The translations under genes were made by a program, and so were the position numbers. Of a stretch of 36,221 nt of DNA, positions 17,402-26,066 are shown piece by piece (the first letter of the stretch is position 1; every line of letters starts with the position of its first letter). Source of the DNA: an uncultured Clostridium sp. Lineage in GTDB: Bacteria > Bacillota > Clostridia > TANB77 > CAG-508. Location: the NCBI GenBank assembly GCA_945877035.1, contig CAMCQH010000017.1, positions 1 to 36,221 of the forward strand, written 5' to 3'. The notes beneath the pieces were generated by a model, which was not told the origin of the DNA, searched no databases, and was given only the letters and a program-made list of their open reading frames with translations.

Positions 17402-17507
17402 ATTTTTCCCTTCGCTTGCCATGTTTTTTTATAAATTTGTTCACTTGAATTATATACATATTTTCTTAAAAAGTAAAGAAATTTTTCGTTATAGTCCATT
17501 ATTTATT

Positions 17508-19241
17508 TTAAACATTCATTATTTCTTCTTCAGTTTCATATAACATTTTATATTCTTCACTTGTATTAATTAACTCTTTATGCGTGCCTGTTGCAATAAT
17601 TTTATGATTATGTAATAGAAATATGTTGTCAGAATCAACTATAGTGCTTAATCTATGAGCAACTATTATAACAGTATGTTCTTTAGATAATTCTTTTATT
17701 ACTTTTTTTATTTTTTCTTGATTACTATTATCTAGAGAGCTTGTAGCTTCATCTAATAGTATAATTTTAGATTTCTTTATTAACGCTCTTGCAATAGAAA
17801 TTCTTTGTTTTTGCCCGCCACTTAGTATAACACCATTTTCTCCAACTAAAGTATCATAACCATCTTTCATTGCAATTATATCATCATGTATTTGAGCTTT
17901 TTTACACATTTCAATTATTTCTTCATCTTTTGCTTCTGGTTTAGCTAATCTAATATTTTCTTTGATAGATAAATTAAAAATATATGGTGATTGAGAAACC
18001 ATAGAAACATTATTTCTAATTGTCTTTTCTGAAAGTTCATCAATATCATTATTATCAATAAATATTGTTCCATTATTTACTTCATAATTTTTTTCTATAA
18101 GTTTTAGTATTGTAGATTTGCCTTCTCCACTCTTTCCTACAATAGCAACCATAGTGTTAGGTTTTATTTCTAAATTCAAATTTTCAAATAATTCTTTATT
18201 GTTGTAACTAAATCCTACATCTTGAAATTTTATATTTCCTTTTACATTATTTAATTCAATATTTCCATATTTTCCTTTGCTAAATGTATTATAATTAATT
18301 ATATCAAAAACTCTTATTGCAGACACTTTTCCATCAGCAAATTTTTCTCTTATTTCTGATATATAATCTATAAGATTTAGTACTTTATTTTTATATAAAA
18401 ATATTATTAAAAAAGAACTTATTTGTAATGTATTATTTGTTATAAAATAAACTGAAAGAATAATAAATATAAAGTCTAATATATGTTGAAAGGCCTTAAT
18501 CCATCTATTCCAAGTTCTTCTTGTATGGGTCTTTTTTATATCATAATTTATTGCATCTTTTTGTTTGATATTTATTTTTTCTAATAAAATATCTTTCATA
18601 TTTAAATTTTGAACTTCTCTGATTCCTCTTATTACATCTGTATATATGCCTACTACTTCTTCATCTTTTTCTTTATATTTGGCTTTAACATTTTTATAAT
18701 AAAATAATTTTTTAGAAGTTAAAATATATACTAATATTATATTTAGTATTAAAAATAGCCCAAGATATATATTAAGATAAAATACATATAATATAAAACT
18801 TAAATTTAAAATAATGCCTGATAAATCATCTGTGATATAATCAAATAATTCTGAAAGTTCAGATGTGTCTTTATTTAATCTTGAAATAAAAATACCAGAA
18901 TTAGTATTGTCAAAATTTTTTAATTCAAAATTAGTTAGACTTTCCATCATATCATGTTTTAAATCAAAATTTACTTTTCCATTGAGTTTTAAAACCGCTC
19001 TTGACCATAGATTTGTAACTATTTCAATTACAATTCGTAATATCATAATGAAAAGTGCAATTTTTAATATATTCATCTTATCAAAGTTTTCAAAATATCC
19101 TAACATTTTTCCTTCATATATAGGTGAAAGTAAGGATATTCCTGCATATCCTAAGCTTAATATTATAACTGCGATACATAAAAATTTATATTTTTTATAA
19201 TATTTAAATAATTCTATCAGACTTTTGGTATCTTTCTTCAT
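17508..19241 (-). CDS. ABC exporter, fused membrane and ATPase domains
   Basis: This 577-residue half-transporter of the MsbA/LmrA type probably works as a homodimer in the cell membrane. Residues 1-300 hold six membrane helices. The ATPase follows: Walker A GKSGEGKST, Q-loop SQSPYIFNLSIKENI, signature LSGGQKQRISIARAL, Walker B KIILLDEATSSLD and switch His in IIVAHRLSTI. Catalytic residues are complete. The substrate is unknown (lipid, peptide or drug). It stands alone; the 300-base spacer 19242-19541 upstream holds only the inverted repeat at 19394-19492. Confidence 0.9.
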   Translation of the reverse strand: MKKDTKSLIELFKYYKKYKFLCIAVIILSLGYAGISLLSPIYEGKMLGYFENFDKMNILKIALFIMILRIVIEIVTNLWSRAVLKLNGKVNFDLKHDMMESLTNFELKNFDNTNSGIFISRLNKDTSELSELFDYITDDLSGIILNLSFILYVFYLNIYLGLFLILNIILVYILTSKKLFYYKNVKAKYKEKDEEVVGIYTDVIRGIREVQNLNMKDILLEKINIKQKDAINYDIKKTHTRRTWNRWIKAFQHILDFIFIILSVYFITNNTLQISSFLIIFLYKNKVLNLIDYISEIREKFADGKVSAIRVFDIINYNTFSKGKYGNIELNNVKGNIKFQDVGFSYNNKELFENLNLEIKPNTMVAIVGKSGEGKSTILKLIEKNYEVNNGTIFIDNNDIDELSEKTIRNNVSMVSQSPYIFNLSIKENIRLAKPEAKDEEIIEMCKKAQIHDDIIAMKDGYDTLVGENGVILSGGQKQRISIARALIKKSKIILLDEATSSLDNSNQEKIKKVIKELSKEHTVIIVAHRLSTIVDSDNIFLLHNHKIIATGTHKELINTSEEYKMLYETEEEIMNV

Positions 19242-19393
19242 TTTTATTCTTCCTTTATTAATTTTTTCAGGTCTTATTATATCAGTAATATTTGGATTTC
19301 ACAATAGTATGGATATTTTTAGTGAAAAAAATTGTATTTTTTATTGGTAAATGATAAAATTATATTACAGTTCAGTCTTAATTTTATAGAGTA

Positions 19394-19492
19394 GTTCTAA
19401 ATGTTGATATATTAATATTTTGCAGCAAAAGACCCAATGGTAGACCCTAGCTATGTTTTTTGCAAAAATATTCATATATCAACATTTAGAAC
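19394..19492. repeat. 99-bp near-perfect inverted repeat
   Basis: Arms of about 37 bases begin GTTCTAAATGTTGATATAT and end ATATATCAACATTTAGAAC, around a 25-base centre containing GACCCAATGGTAGACCC. It lies between the divergent ABC exporter and the pseudouridine synthase. It may be a miniature transposon-like element or an RNA hairpin in the leader of the downstream gene. I see no transposase nearby. Confidence 0.75.
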
Positions 19493-19541
19493 GGCTAATT
19501 TATATGCAAATCTAATTATAAAAAAATTTTAAGGAGTTTTT

Positions 19542-20414
19542 ATGCAACTAAAATATATTATAAAAAATAATGAATTAAGTATAAATCAAATATTACAAAA
19601 TGAGCTAAACATATCTTCAAGACTACTTTATAAGCTAGTTAAAAATGAACGAATTTTATTAAATGGAAATATTTGTGATACAAGAAATTATGCTAATTCT
19701 GGAGATGTATTAGTAGTAGATTTTGATTATGAAGAAGATAATGCTAATATTATTCCTACAAAAATGAATTTAGATATTGTTTTTGAAGATGATTGGCTAA
19801 TTGTAATAAATAAGCCTACTGGTATTGCAGTTCATCCATCAATTTTGCATTATTCAGATTCTTTATGTAATGGTATTAGATTCTATTTTGATTCTATTAG
19901 ATTAAAGAAAAAAATTAGGCCTGTAAATAGACTTGACTTAAACACTTCTGGGCTAGTTGTTTTTGCTAAATGTGAGTATATTCAAGAATGTTTGATTTCT
20001 CAAATGAAAGATAATTTGTTTAAAAAAGAATATCTAGCTTTTTGTAAAGGAATTTTTGAAAATAAATCTGGAATTATTAATTTACCAATTAGTAGAAAAG
20101 ATAATAGTATTATTGAAAGATGTATATCAAGAAATGGTCAACCTTCTGTTACTCATTATGAAGTTTTAAAAGAGTTTAATAATTATAGCTTAGTTAAATG
20201 TGTTTTGGAAACTGGTAGAACTCATCAAATTAGGGTTCATATGTCTGCTATTGGACATCCTTTAATTGGTGATTCTTTATATGGCTCTATTTCTGATTTT
20301 ATTGATAGACAGGCTTTGCATTGCTATAAATTGCAATTTGTACATCCTATTACTAAAAAATTTATGGATTTTTGTGGTGAGATACCACTAGATTTTAAAA
20401 AATTAGAAGAGTAA
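19542..20414 (+). CDS. RluA-family RNA pseudouridine synthase
   Basis: This enzyme turns specific uridines of rRNA or tRNA into pseudouridine. The 290-residue product has an N-terminal S4-like RNA-binding part (ISSRLLYKLVKNERILLNG) and the catalytic domain: IVINKPTGIAVHPS, RPVNRLDLNTSGLVVFAK with the catalytic Asp, KKEYLAFCKG, and ETGRTHQIRVHMSAIGHPLIGD. An AAGGAG site precedes ATG 19542. RluD is the closest well-known type but the target cannot be read from sequence. Its stop overlaps the 3' end of the RNase P RNA gene on the other strand. Confidence 0.9.
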   Translation: MQLKYIIKNNELSINQILQNELNISSRLLYKLVKNERILLNGNICDTRNYANSGDVLVVDFDYEEDNANIIPTKMNLDIVFEDDWLIVINKPTGIAVHPSILHYSDSLCNGIRFYFDSIRLKKKIRPVNRLDLNTSGLVVFAKCEYIQECLISQMKDNLFKKEYLAFCKGIFENKSGIINLPISRKDNSIIERCISRNGQPSVTHYEVLKEFNNYSLVKCVLETGRTHQIRVHMSAIGHPLIGDSLYGSISDFIDRQALHCYKLQFVHPITKKFMDFCGEIPLDFKKLEE

Positions 20415-20751
20415 ATCTATAAGCCGGGTTCTGTCATTTAAAATAGTCATTTATCTAGGATATATATTGCTATATATCTCAAGCCACGCAATTCAAGAAG
20501 GTGCCGAGCAGGCTTAATCTTCTTTGTTAGGTGTTGCTCCAGATGGGGTTTACACTGACCTTCTATGTCACCATAGAAGCGGTGAGCTCTTACCTCGCCT
20601 TTTCACCCTTACCTAATTTGGCGGTTATTTTCTGTTGCACTTTCCTTAGGGTCGCCCCCACTAGACGTTATCTAGCATCATTGCTCTATGGAGCCCGGAC
20701 TTTCCTCTCGTAGTTCCTTTCGGAATTTACCAGCGACTATTCAATTTACTC
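20411..20751 (-). ncRNA. rnpB: RNase P RNA
   Basis: The catalytic RNA that matures tRNA 5' ends. The minus strand has the conserved P4 and core elements: GAGGAAAGTCCGGGCTCC near the 5' end, CAACAGAAA, GGTAAGGGTGAAAAGGC, and the 3' CAGAACCCGGCTTATAGA. The ends GAGTAAATTG and GATTTACTC pair as helix P1. Length is about 341 bases. A TATAAT box (20765-20760 on the minus strand) sits about eight bases before the 5' end. CGG triplets here match the conserved core, with no extra C. Confidence 0.96.
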
Positions 20752-20765
20752 TATTTGAAATTATA

Positions 20766-21662
20766 TCATATATTTTGCAATTCTTCTAGTAAATTTTTAT
20801 ATTTTATTAAAAAAACTTCCTTATCTTTTAATGTTACAGCATTTTGTAAGTCATTTGTCATAACATACACTTTATTTATATTATATTGATTTCCTCTTTC
20901 TTTGTTATCTAAATTTGTAATAATCTTTGTAAATTCCTGTGTTGCGCTATTAATGTTGTCATAAATAGTATCCCATTCTTCTTTATCTAAAACACTATAT
21001 GCTTTGAATATATAATTTTTTGTTTTTATTATTGTTTTTTCTTTTCCATCTTCTGTGCAATTTTCTACAAATTTTGGTAAATAATCATACAAAATTGATA
21101 ATTCTTTTAAACTCTCTTCTTTGTTTTCATCTTTAACTGCCTTTGTTAGATTATCATATTCTTTGTTAAAATTTGCAATATCTTGCTGATTTGTTGAAGT
21201 TTGATATAAATCAAGAGTCATTGGATAAAGAGATGTGTATATTTTTTCAACATCATTTTTTATTTGTTTCCAGTCAATTTCTGTGCTTTCTGTTAGTACT
21301 CCTATTTCTTCTAATTTATATTGTTTATTATCTTCTGATGTTTCAGAACTTTCTGACTTTTCTGATTTTCCAGAGTTACTTCCTCCATTACTATTAGATT
21401 TTTGGCTTGAATTTGATGACTGATTTTCATCATCTTCTTTTTTTATTTCAGTTGATGAAATTTTATAATTTTCAAAACTTATATTATTAAATTGATTAAA
21501 TAAATTTTGAAATTCATTTTCTAAATGTTTTACTTCTGATAAAGTTTTTTCTTCTAGACTTTCATTTGATTTATTTTTTCCAGAAACTTTATAAATAAAA
21601 AATCCTGATAGCAAAACAATCAATATTAAAGCTATATATGCAATTTTAGTGTATTTTTTCAA
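20766..21662 (-). CDS. Unknown membrane-anchored protein
   Basis: I do not recognise this 298-residue protein. One N-terminal membrane segment (IAYIALILIVLLSGFFIY), without a lipobox, would anchor it with the bulk outside the membrane. A Ser/Asn/Gly-rich low-complexity linker (about residues 80-110) is followed by a helical domain rich in Tyr, Asn and Glu (KIYTSLYPMTLDLYQTSTNQ, KTKNYIFKAYSVLDKEEWD). It is located just upstream of rnpB, whose -10 box lies right at its stop codon. Confidence 0.7.
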   Translation of the reverse strand: MKKYTKIAYIALILIVLLSGFFIYKVSGKNKSNESLEEKTLSEVKHLENEFQNLFNQFNNISFENYKISSTEIKKEDDENQSSNSSQKSNSNGGSNSGKSEKSESSETSEDNKQYKLEEIGVLTESTEIDWKQIKNDVEKIYTSLYPMTLDLYQTSTNQQDIANFNKEYDNLTKAVKDENKEESLKELSILYDYLPKFVENCTEDGKEKTIIKTKNYIFKAYSVLDKEEWDTIYDNINSATQEFTKIITNLDNKERGNQYNINKVYVMTNDLQNAVTLKDKEVFLIKYKNLLEELQNI

Positions 21663-21800
21663 AATATAACCCCCATTTATAAATTTATCTATTATCTATT
21701 ATTATCAAATTTATCCAAACTATTCTAAATTTATTTTTTAGGTATATTTTTAAAATTAGATAATATAATAAATAATAAATGCATAAAATGGGAGATAATT

Positions 21801-22079
21801 ATGGTTTCTGTTAATTTATATAGTGAAAATTCAAAAGAATTAGAAAGATTTTTAAGTTCCTTTTATAATTCTTCTTTTAATATAAATAATGTTTTAAATT
21901 GGGAGCATAAATATGAAAATCCGATTGAAATTACTGAAATAATTGGTGCTCTTGTTGATAATTTCGAGGATTTTAAAATTATGATGTGGGTTTCTTTAGA
22001 TAAGGGGGTTTATATTCATGTTACTGAAGAAAATGCTGATGGATTAATTAGATATTTGTATGAAAGATTTCCGTATTAA
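21801..22079 (+). CDS. Unknown 92-residue protein
   Basis: I do not recognise this small soluble protein. ATG 21801 follows GGGAG, and a TATAAT box lies at 21764-21769 without a good -35. The sequence is mixed helix and strand (NSKELERFLSSFYNSSF, KIMMWVSLDKGVYIHVTEEN, GLIRYLYERFPY), acidic, without cysteines. A strong bidirectional terminator overlaps its stop, so it is a single-gene unit. Confidence 0.7.
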   Translation: MVSVNLYSENSKELERFLSSFYNSSFNINNVLNWEHKYENPIEITEIIGALVDNFEDFKIMMWVSLDKGVYIHVTEENADGLIRYLYERFPY

Positions 22080-22118
22080 AAATCGGGATTGAAGACCTCG
22101 CCCCCAATCCCGATTTTT
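22079..22118. terminator. Bidirectional terminator
   Basis: AATCGGGATTG and CAATCCCGATT pair perfectly over 11 bp, with A and T runs on the two sides, between two convergent genes. Confidence 0.88.
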
Positions 22119-22673
22119 TTATTCATCTTCTACTTCTAAATGTTGGACAGTTTCATCATGGTTTTCGTCAACATCAGATTCTACTGCAACAGTTTTTTCT
22201 AAGTTTGATTTTTCTTCCTCATTTTGTTTTTCATTGTCATTTGAAGTTTGATTTTCATTATTTGATTCTTCAACAATTTCTACTTCTTTTGCTGGTTCTT
22301 CTTTAATTTCTTCTTGTTTAGTTCCACATTTTGGACAGAATTTTACATCCTTTTCAATTTCTGTATAACAATTTGGACATTGTTTTTTGTCTTTTAATTC
22401 TAAACATTGTTTTAAAATTGAATCTATTTCATCACTTAAGCAATCAATTTTTGTACATTTTTCTTCTATTTCATTAGAAATGTCTTCTTTTTCTTCTTTT
22501 ACATGATTTTCATAAACTCTTTTTCCAATGTCTTCATATATATCGTTAATTTCAGATTTTAGTTCTCCCATTTTCATTCTAAGTTTGGCTTCTTTTGCCA
22601 ATTTTCCTGTTTTGTCTGCTGTTGCTTTATATGCTTCACTTGCTTTTTTTCCTAATTTATCAAAAAATTCCAT
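22119..22673 (-). CDS. Zinc-ribbon protein with coiled coil
   Basis: This 184-residue protein has an N-terminal amphipathic helical part (MEFFDKLGKKASEAYKATAD), a coiled coil (KSEINDIYEDIGKRVYENHV), one zinc ribbon (CPNC...CPKCG, about residues 98-117) and a long acidic tail. Such zinc-ribbon proteins are common in Firmicutes; function unknown. The start is set at 22673 by AAAGGAG. It follows gpsA on the same strand after about 100 bases. Confidence 0.75.
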   Translation of the reverse strand: MEFFDKLGKKASEAYKATADKTGKLAKEAKLRMKMGELKSEINDIYEDIGKRVYENHVKEEKEDISNEIEEKCTKIDCLSDEIDSILKQCLELKDKKQCPNCYTEIEKDVKFCPKCGTKQEEIKEEPAKEVEIVEESNNENQTSNDNEKQNEEEKSNLEKTVAVESDVDENHDETVQHLEVEDE

Positions 22674-22775
22674 ATTTTTTTCTCCTTTCACTTGCTTCGC
22701 TTATTATAAATTAAAAATTTTTAATTTGCAAAAGCTAACAAATACTATAAATATTATTCCATATAATATTATATT

Positions 22776-23759
22776 TTATTCCATTTTTTTATCTCTTGTC
22801 ATTAAATCTTTTACTGCTTCTTTTGGATCTAAATTTTTATAAAGAACTTTATATACTGTTTCTACAATAGGCATTTCTATGTTGTGTAATTTTCCAAGTT
22901 CATAAGCAACTTCAATATTATCAATACTTTCAATTACCATTCCTACTTCTTTTTTTGTATCTTCAAGTGACATTCCCTGTCCTATTAAAAATCCCGCTTT
23001 TCTATTTCTGCTATGTTCGCTCAAGCATGTTACTATTAAATCTCCAAGTCCACTTAATCCATAAAATGTTTCTTCTTTTCCGCCTAATTCTACACCTAAT
23101 CTTGATATTTCTTTTAGCCCTCTTGTAATCAATGCTGCAAAACTGTTATCTCCAAGACCTATTCCAGCAGCTACACCTGCGCAAAATGCTATTATATTTT
23201 TTAATGCCCCACCTAGTTCTACACCTTTAACATCATTTGATGTATATATTCTCATTTTTTCTGACATAAATGCATCTTGTACTAATTTTAATATATTTTG
23301 ATGTTTTGATGCTATAACTAGTGCTGTTGGTATTGCAACAGATACTTCTTCTGCATGGCTTGGCCCTGATAAAACACCTACTTTTGCTTCTGGCATTTCT
23401 TCTAGAATAACTTCATCTAATGTTTCTAGTGTTTCTTTTTCAAATCCTTTTCCACATATAATTATTGGTCTGTTTCCAACATATTGTTTATATTGCTTGA
23501 AAGTACTTCTTGTAAATTTTGATGGTGTAACATGTAGAATAAATTCACTATCTCTTATTACTTCTTCAAAATCTGTTGAACAATATATATTTTCTGGTAA
23601 TACCAAACCTGGTAAAAATTTGCATTTCTTTTCATTGTTTATTAAATCTCTTTCTTCTTCCATAAAAGACCAAATTTTTACATTGTTTCCTAAACTTGCT
23701 AAATGTACTGCTAATGCAACACCCCAGCTTCCACTTCCTATTATTGCTATATTTTTCAT
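22776..23759 (-). CDS. gpsA: Glycerol-3-phosphate dehydrogenase [NAD(P)+]
   Basis: GpsA makes sn-glycerol 3-phosphate for phospholipid synthesis. The product (327 residues) shows the Rossmann loop IIGSGSWGVALAVHLA, SGPSHAEEV, the catalytic-Lys region VELGGALKNIIAFCAG, GDNSFAALITRGLKEI and GLGDLIVTCLS. All key residues are present. It follows plsY, which uses its product, and both survive although the fatty-acid synthesis operon in this window is broken. Confidence 0.95.
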   Translation of the reverse strand: MKNIAIIGSGSWGVALAVHLASLGNNVKIWSFMEEERDLINNEKKCKFLPGLVLPENIYCSTDFEEVIRDSEFILHVTPSKFTRSTFKQYKQYVGNRPIIICGKGFEKETLETLDEVILEEMPEAKVGVLSGPSHAEEVSVAIPTALVIASKHQNILKLVQDAFMSEKMRIYTSNDVKGVELGGALKNIIAFCAGVAAGIGLGDNSFAALITRGLKEISRLGVELGGKEETFYGLSGLGDLIVTCLSEHSRNRKAGFLIGQGMSLEDTKKEVGMVIESIDNIEVAYELGKLHNIEMPIVETVYKVLYKNLDPKEAVKDLMTRDKKME

Positions 23760-23799
23760 ATTTCATTCACCTTTCTTTAGTTTAATATATTTGTCAAAC

Positions 23800-23862
23800 C
23801 TCTGACATCTGACTTCTGACCTCTGACTTCCGACCTCTAACATCTAACATCCAACCTCTAAT
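23800..23862. repeat. Nine tandem 7-bp repeats, NTCTGAC type
   Basis: Nine consecutive 7-mers run from CTCTGAC, ATCTGAC and TTCTGAC to the decayed forms CTCTAAC, ATCCAAC and CTCTAAT. They fill the plsY-gpsA spacer and include the plsY stop codon. Confidence 0.85.
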
Positions 23863-24505
23863 TTTTCTTGCTAAAACTCAATTTATTTTCAGTTCCACTT
23901 AAAATTCTTTTTATATTTTCTCTATGATTATATAAAACAATTATTGCTAATATTACACTATATATAAAATAAACATTTCCATTTTTCCCTTCAGATAATA
24001 CTGTATAATTTTGATTTATGAATAATGTTAAAACTGGAAATAAAATTGCTGCTGTGCAAGAGCCTAATGAAACCATTCTTGTTAAAGCCATTAAAACTAT
24101 TGCAAATACTAAACAAATTAATCCTATTTGCCAGTTGCTCATAAGTAATACACCTAAAGATGTTGCAACACCTTTTCCTCCTTTAAATCCAAAGAATATT
24201 GGAAAAGTATGTCCTAAAACGACAGCTATACCTGCAATTTGTAAAAGTAATTCTCTATCTAAATTTTTAACAATATTTCCTAGAATTATTGCTAATCCTA
24301 TTGAAACTACCCCTTTTAAAATATCACATATTAAAGTAATTAAAGCTGCTTTTTTTCCAACAGAACGCAACATATTAGTTGTTCCTGCATTTCCACTTCC
24401 CTTTTCTCTTACATCAAATCCTGCCATTTTTTTACTAATTATAATTGAAAAATTTACACTTCCTATTAAGTATGCAATTATTGCTACAATAATATAAGCT
24501 AACAT
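23858..24505 (-). CDS. plsY: Acyl-phosphate:glycerol-3-phosphate acyltransferase PlsY
   Basis: PlsY is the membrane enzyme that acylates glycerol 3-phosphate with acyl phosphate. The product (215 residues) has several membrane helices and the three family motifs: the GSVNFSI region, GSGNAGTTNMLR and FKGGKGVATSLG. The start is set at 24505 (MLAYIIVAIIAYLIGS) by GGGAGG; the open frame above it is R1 repeat sequence. Acyl phosphate would have to come from exogenous fatty acids if fatty-acid synthesis is really lost. Confidence 0.94.
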   Translation of the reverse strand: MLAYIIVAIIAYLIGSVNFSIIISKKMAGFDVREKGSGNAGTTNMLRSVGKKAALITLICDILKGVVSIGLAIILGNIVKNLDRELLLQIAGIAVVLGHTFPIFFGFKGGKGVATSLGVLLMSNWQIGLICLVFAIVLMALTRMVSLGSCTAAILFPVLTLFINQNYTVLSEGKNGNVYFIYSVILAIIVLYNHRENIKRILSGTENKLSFSKKN

Positions 24506-24525
24506 ATTAATTCCTCCCTTCATTT

Positions 24526-24639
24526 TTGTCCAAAAGGGACGTTTCTTTTTGGATAAAATGTCCAAAATTCCCCGATCTTATTTTAAGATGTGTCCCAAAT
24601 GGACAAAATGTCCAAATAGAAACGTCCCTATTGGACATC
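24526..24639. repeat. Two R1 repeats between plsY and der
   Basis: GTCCAAAAGGGACGTTTCTT (24528-24547 and on) and an inverted partner GAAACGTCCCTATTGGACAT (to 24638). The second includes the end of der: the last codons (Asp-Val-Gln) and the stop are repeat sequence. Confidence 0.75.
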
Positions 24640-25959
24640 TTTCTCATTTTTTTCTCTTGCTATAATTCTTACTGGTGTTCCTTCTAATCCAAATTCTTTT
24701 CTTATTTGATTTACCAAATATCTTTGATAAGAAAAATGGAATAGTTCTTTATTATTTACAAAAATAATAAACGTTGGTGGTTTTGTTGAAGCTTGTGTTC
24801 CATAATATATTTTTAGTCTTTTTCCTTTATCTGTTGGTGGTTGGACAATTGCTATTGCTTCATTTATTACTTGATTTAATACTGATGTTGATACTCTTAA
24901 TGCATTTTGTTTTGCTACATTATTTATCATATCAAATAATTTATCTACTCTTTGCCCTGTTTTTGCTGATATAAAAATGATTGGTGCATATGATAAATAT
25001 GATAATTTTTCATAAACTTCTTTTTTGTATTTTTCCAAAGTTCCTGTTGTTTTTTCATATTCATCCCATTTGTTCACAACTATGATTACACCTTTTCCTG
25101 CTTCGTGAGCCTCACCTGCAATTTTAGCATCTTGGTCTGTTACACCATCATTTGCATCTATCATCATTAAGCATACATCTGCTCTTTCAACTGCTAATAA
25201 ACTTCTTTGAACACTATATTTTTCAATAGTTTCATTTACTTTACTCTTTTTTCTTATTCCTGCTGTATCTATTAAAAGATATTTTCCATGTTCATTTTCA
25301 AAAGGAGAATCTATTGCATCTCTTGTTGTTCCTGCAATGTTACTTACAATTGTCCTTTTTTCTCCTAATATTTTATTTATTAATGATGATTTTCCTACAT
25401 TTGGTTTTCCTATTACAGCAACTTTGATTATTTCTTCATCATCTTCTAAATCATCTTTTTCAGGAAAATGTTCATATATGCTATCCAAAACATCTCCTAT
25501 ACCTAATGCATTTGTTGCTGATATCGGATGAGGTTCACCTATTCCTAAATTATAAAATTCATATGCTTCTTGACTGTCTTTTTCATAATTGTCTGCTTTG
25601 TTGCAAACTAGAACTATTGGCTTTCCTGATTTTTTGAGCATTAGAGCAATTTCTCTATCTGCTGCAGTCACACCTTGTCTTATATCTGTTAAAAATATAA
25701 TTACATCTGCCATTGCTATTGCTAAATTTGCTTGCTCTCTCATTTGAGATAAAATTATATCATCTGAATCTGGTTCAATACCACCTGTGTCAACTAGTGT
25801 AAAGTTTCTTCCACGCCAATTTGTTTCTGCATAGATTCTGTCTCTTGTAACACCAGGTGTATCTTGAACTATTGATATTCTACTTCCAGCCAAATAGTTG
25901 AAAAATGTTGATTTTCCTACATTTGGCTTTCCTATTATTGCTACTATTGGTTTTGACAT
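24628..25959 (-). CDS. der: Ribosome-assembly GTPase Der (EngA)
   Basis: Der is a double GTPase needed for 50S subunit assembly. The product (443 residues) has two G domains: IIGKPNVGKSTFFN, DTPGVTRDR, DTGGIEPD, NKAD, then VIGKPNVGKSSLIN, GTTRDAID, DTAGIRKK, NKWDEYE, followed by the C-terminal KH domain (IYYGTQASTKPPTFIIFVN). All nucleotide-binding motifs are intact. The last residues DVQ and the stop codon come from an adjoining R1 repeat, so the extreme C-terminus has been replaced. Confidence 0.96.
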   Translation of the reverse strand: MSKPIVAIIGKPNVGKSTFFNYLAGSRISIVQDTPGVTRDRIYAETNWRGRNFTLVDTGGIEPDSDDIILSQMREQANLAIAMADVIIFLTDIRQGVTAADREIALMLKKSGKPIVLVCNKADNYEKDSQEAYEFYNLGIGEPHPISATNALGIGDVLDSIYEHFPEKDDLEDDEEIIKVAVIGKPNVGKSSLINKILGEKRTIVSNIAGTTRDAIDSPFENEHGKYLLIDTAGIRKKSKVNETIEKYSVQRSLLAVERADVCLMMIDANDGVTDQDAKIAGEAHEAGKGVIIVVNKWDEYEKTTGTLEKYKKEVYEKLSYLSYAPIIFISAKTGQRVDKLFDMINNVAKQNALRVSTSVLNQVINEAIAIVQPPTDKGKRLKIYYGTQASTKPPTFIIFVNNKELFHFSYQRYLVNQIRKEFGLEGTPVRIIAREKNEKDVQ

Positions 25960-25977
25960 TTTACTTCCTTTCTCTTC

Positions 25978-26028
25978 GCTTCGCTTCGTTCATCGTCATC
26001 CAAAATTTTTTCAAAATTTTGTCTGCCA
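25978..26028. repeat. Dispersed repeat R2, copy 2
   Basis: Contains CTTCGTTCATCGTCATCCAA and a partial AAAATTTTTTCAAAATTTTG hairpin, a diverged copy of 2061-2115. It fills the spacer before der together with an R1 copy. Confidence 0.6.
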
Positions 26029-26032
26029 AATC

Positions 26033-26066
26033 TTGTCCCAAAAGGGACGGTTCTTTTGGAGACATT
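26033..26066. repeat. R1 repeat abutting the DUF2207 gene stop
   Basis: TTGTCCCAAAAGGGACGGTT and CTTTTGGAGACATTA: an R1 copy whose edge overlaps the TAA of the gene at 26065-27945 (TAATGTC on the minus strand). Confidence 0.75.

Noticed and set aside
19394..19492. T-box or known riboswitch
   Set aside because: No T-box sequence, specifier loop or known aptamer core is recognisable; only a long inverted repeat is seen.
20411..20751. Extra Cs before GG in rnpB as a sign of systematic sequencing error
   Set aside because: The CGG triplets in the RNA that I could compare (GTCCGGGC, ACCCGGCTT) are the conserved core form, so no extra base is indicated there.
23800..23862. CRISPR-like array
   Set aside because: Units are 7 bp without spacers; it is a simple tandem repeat. 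No cas genes or repeat-spacer structure appear in the window.
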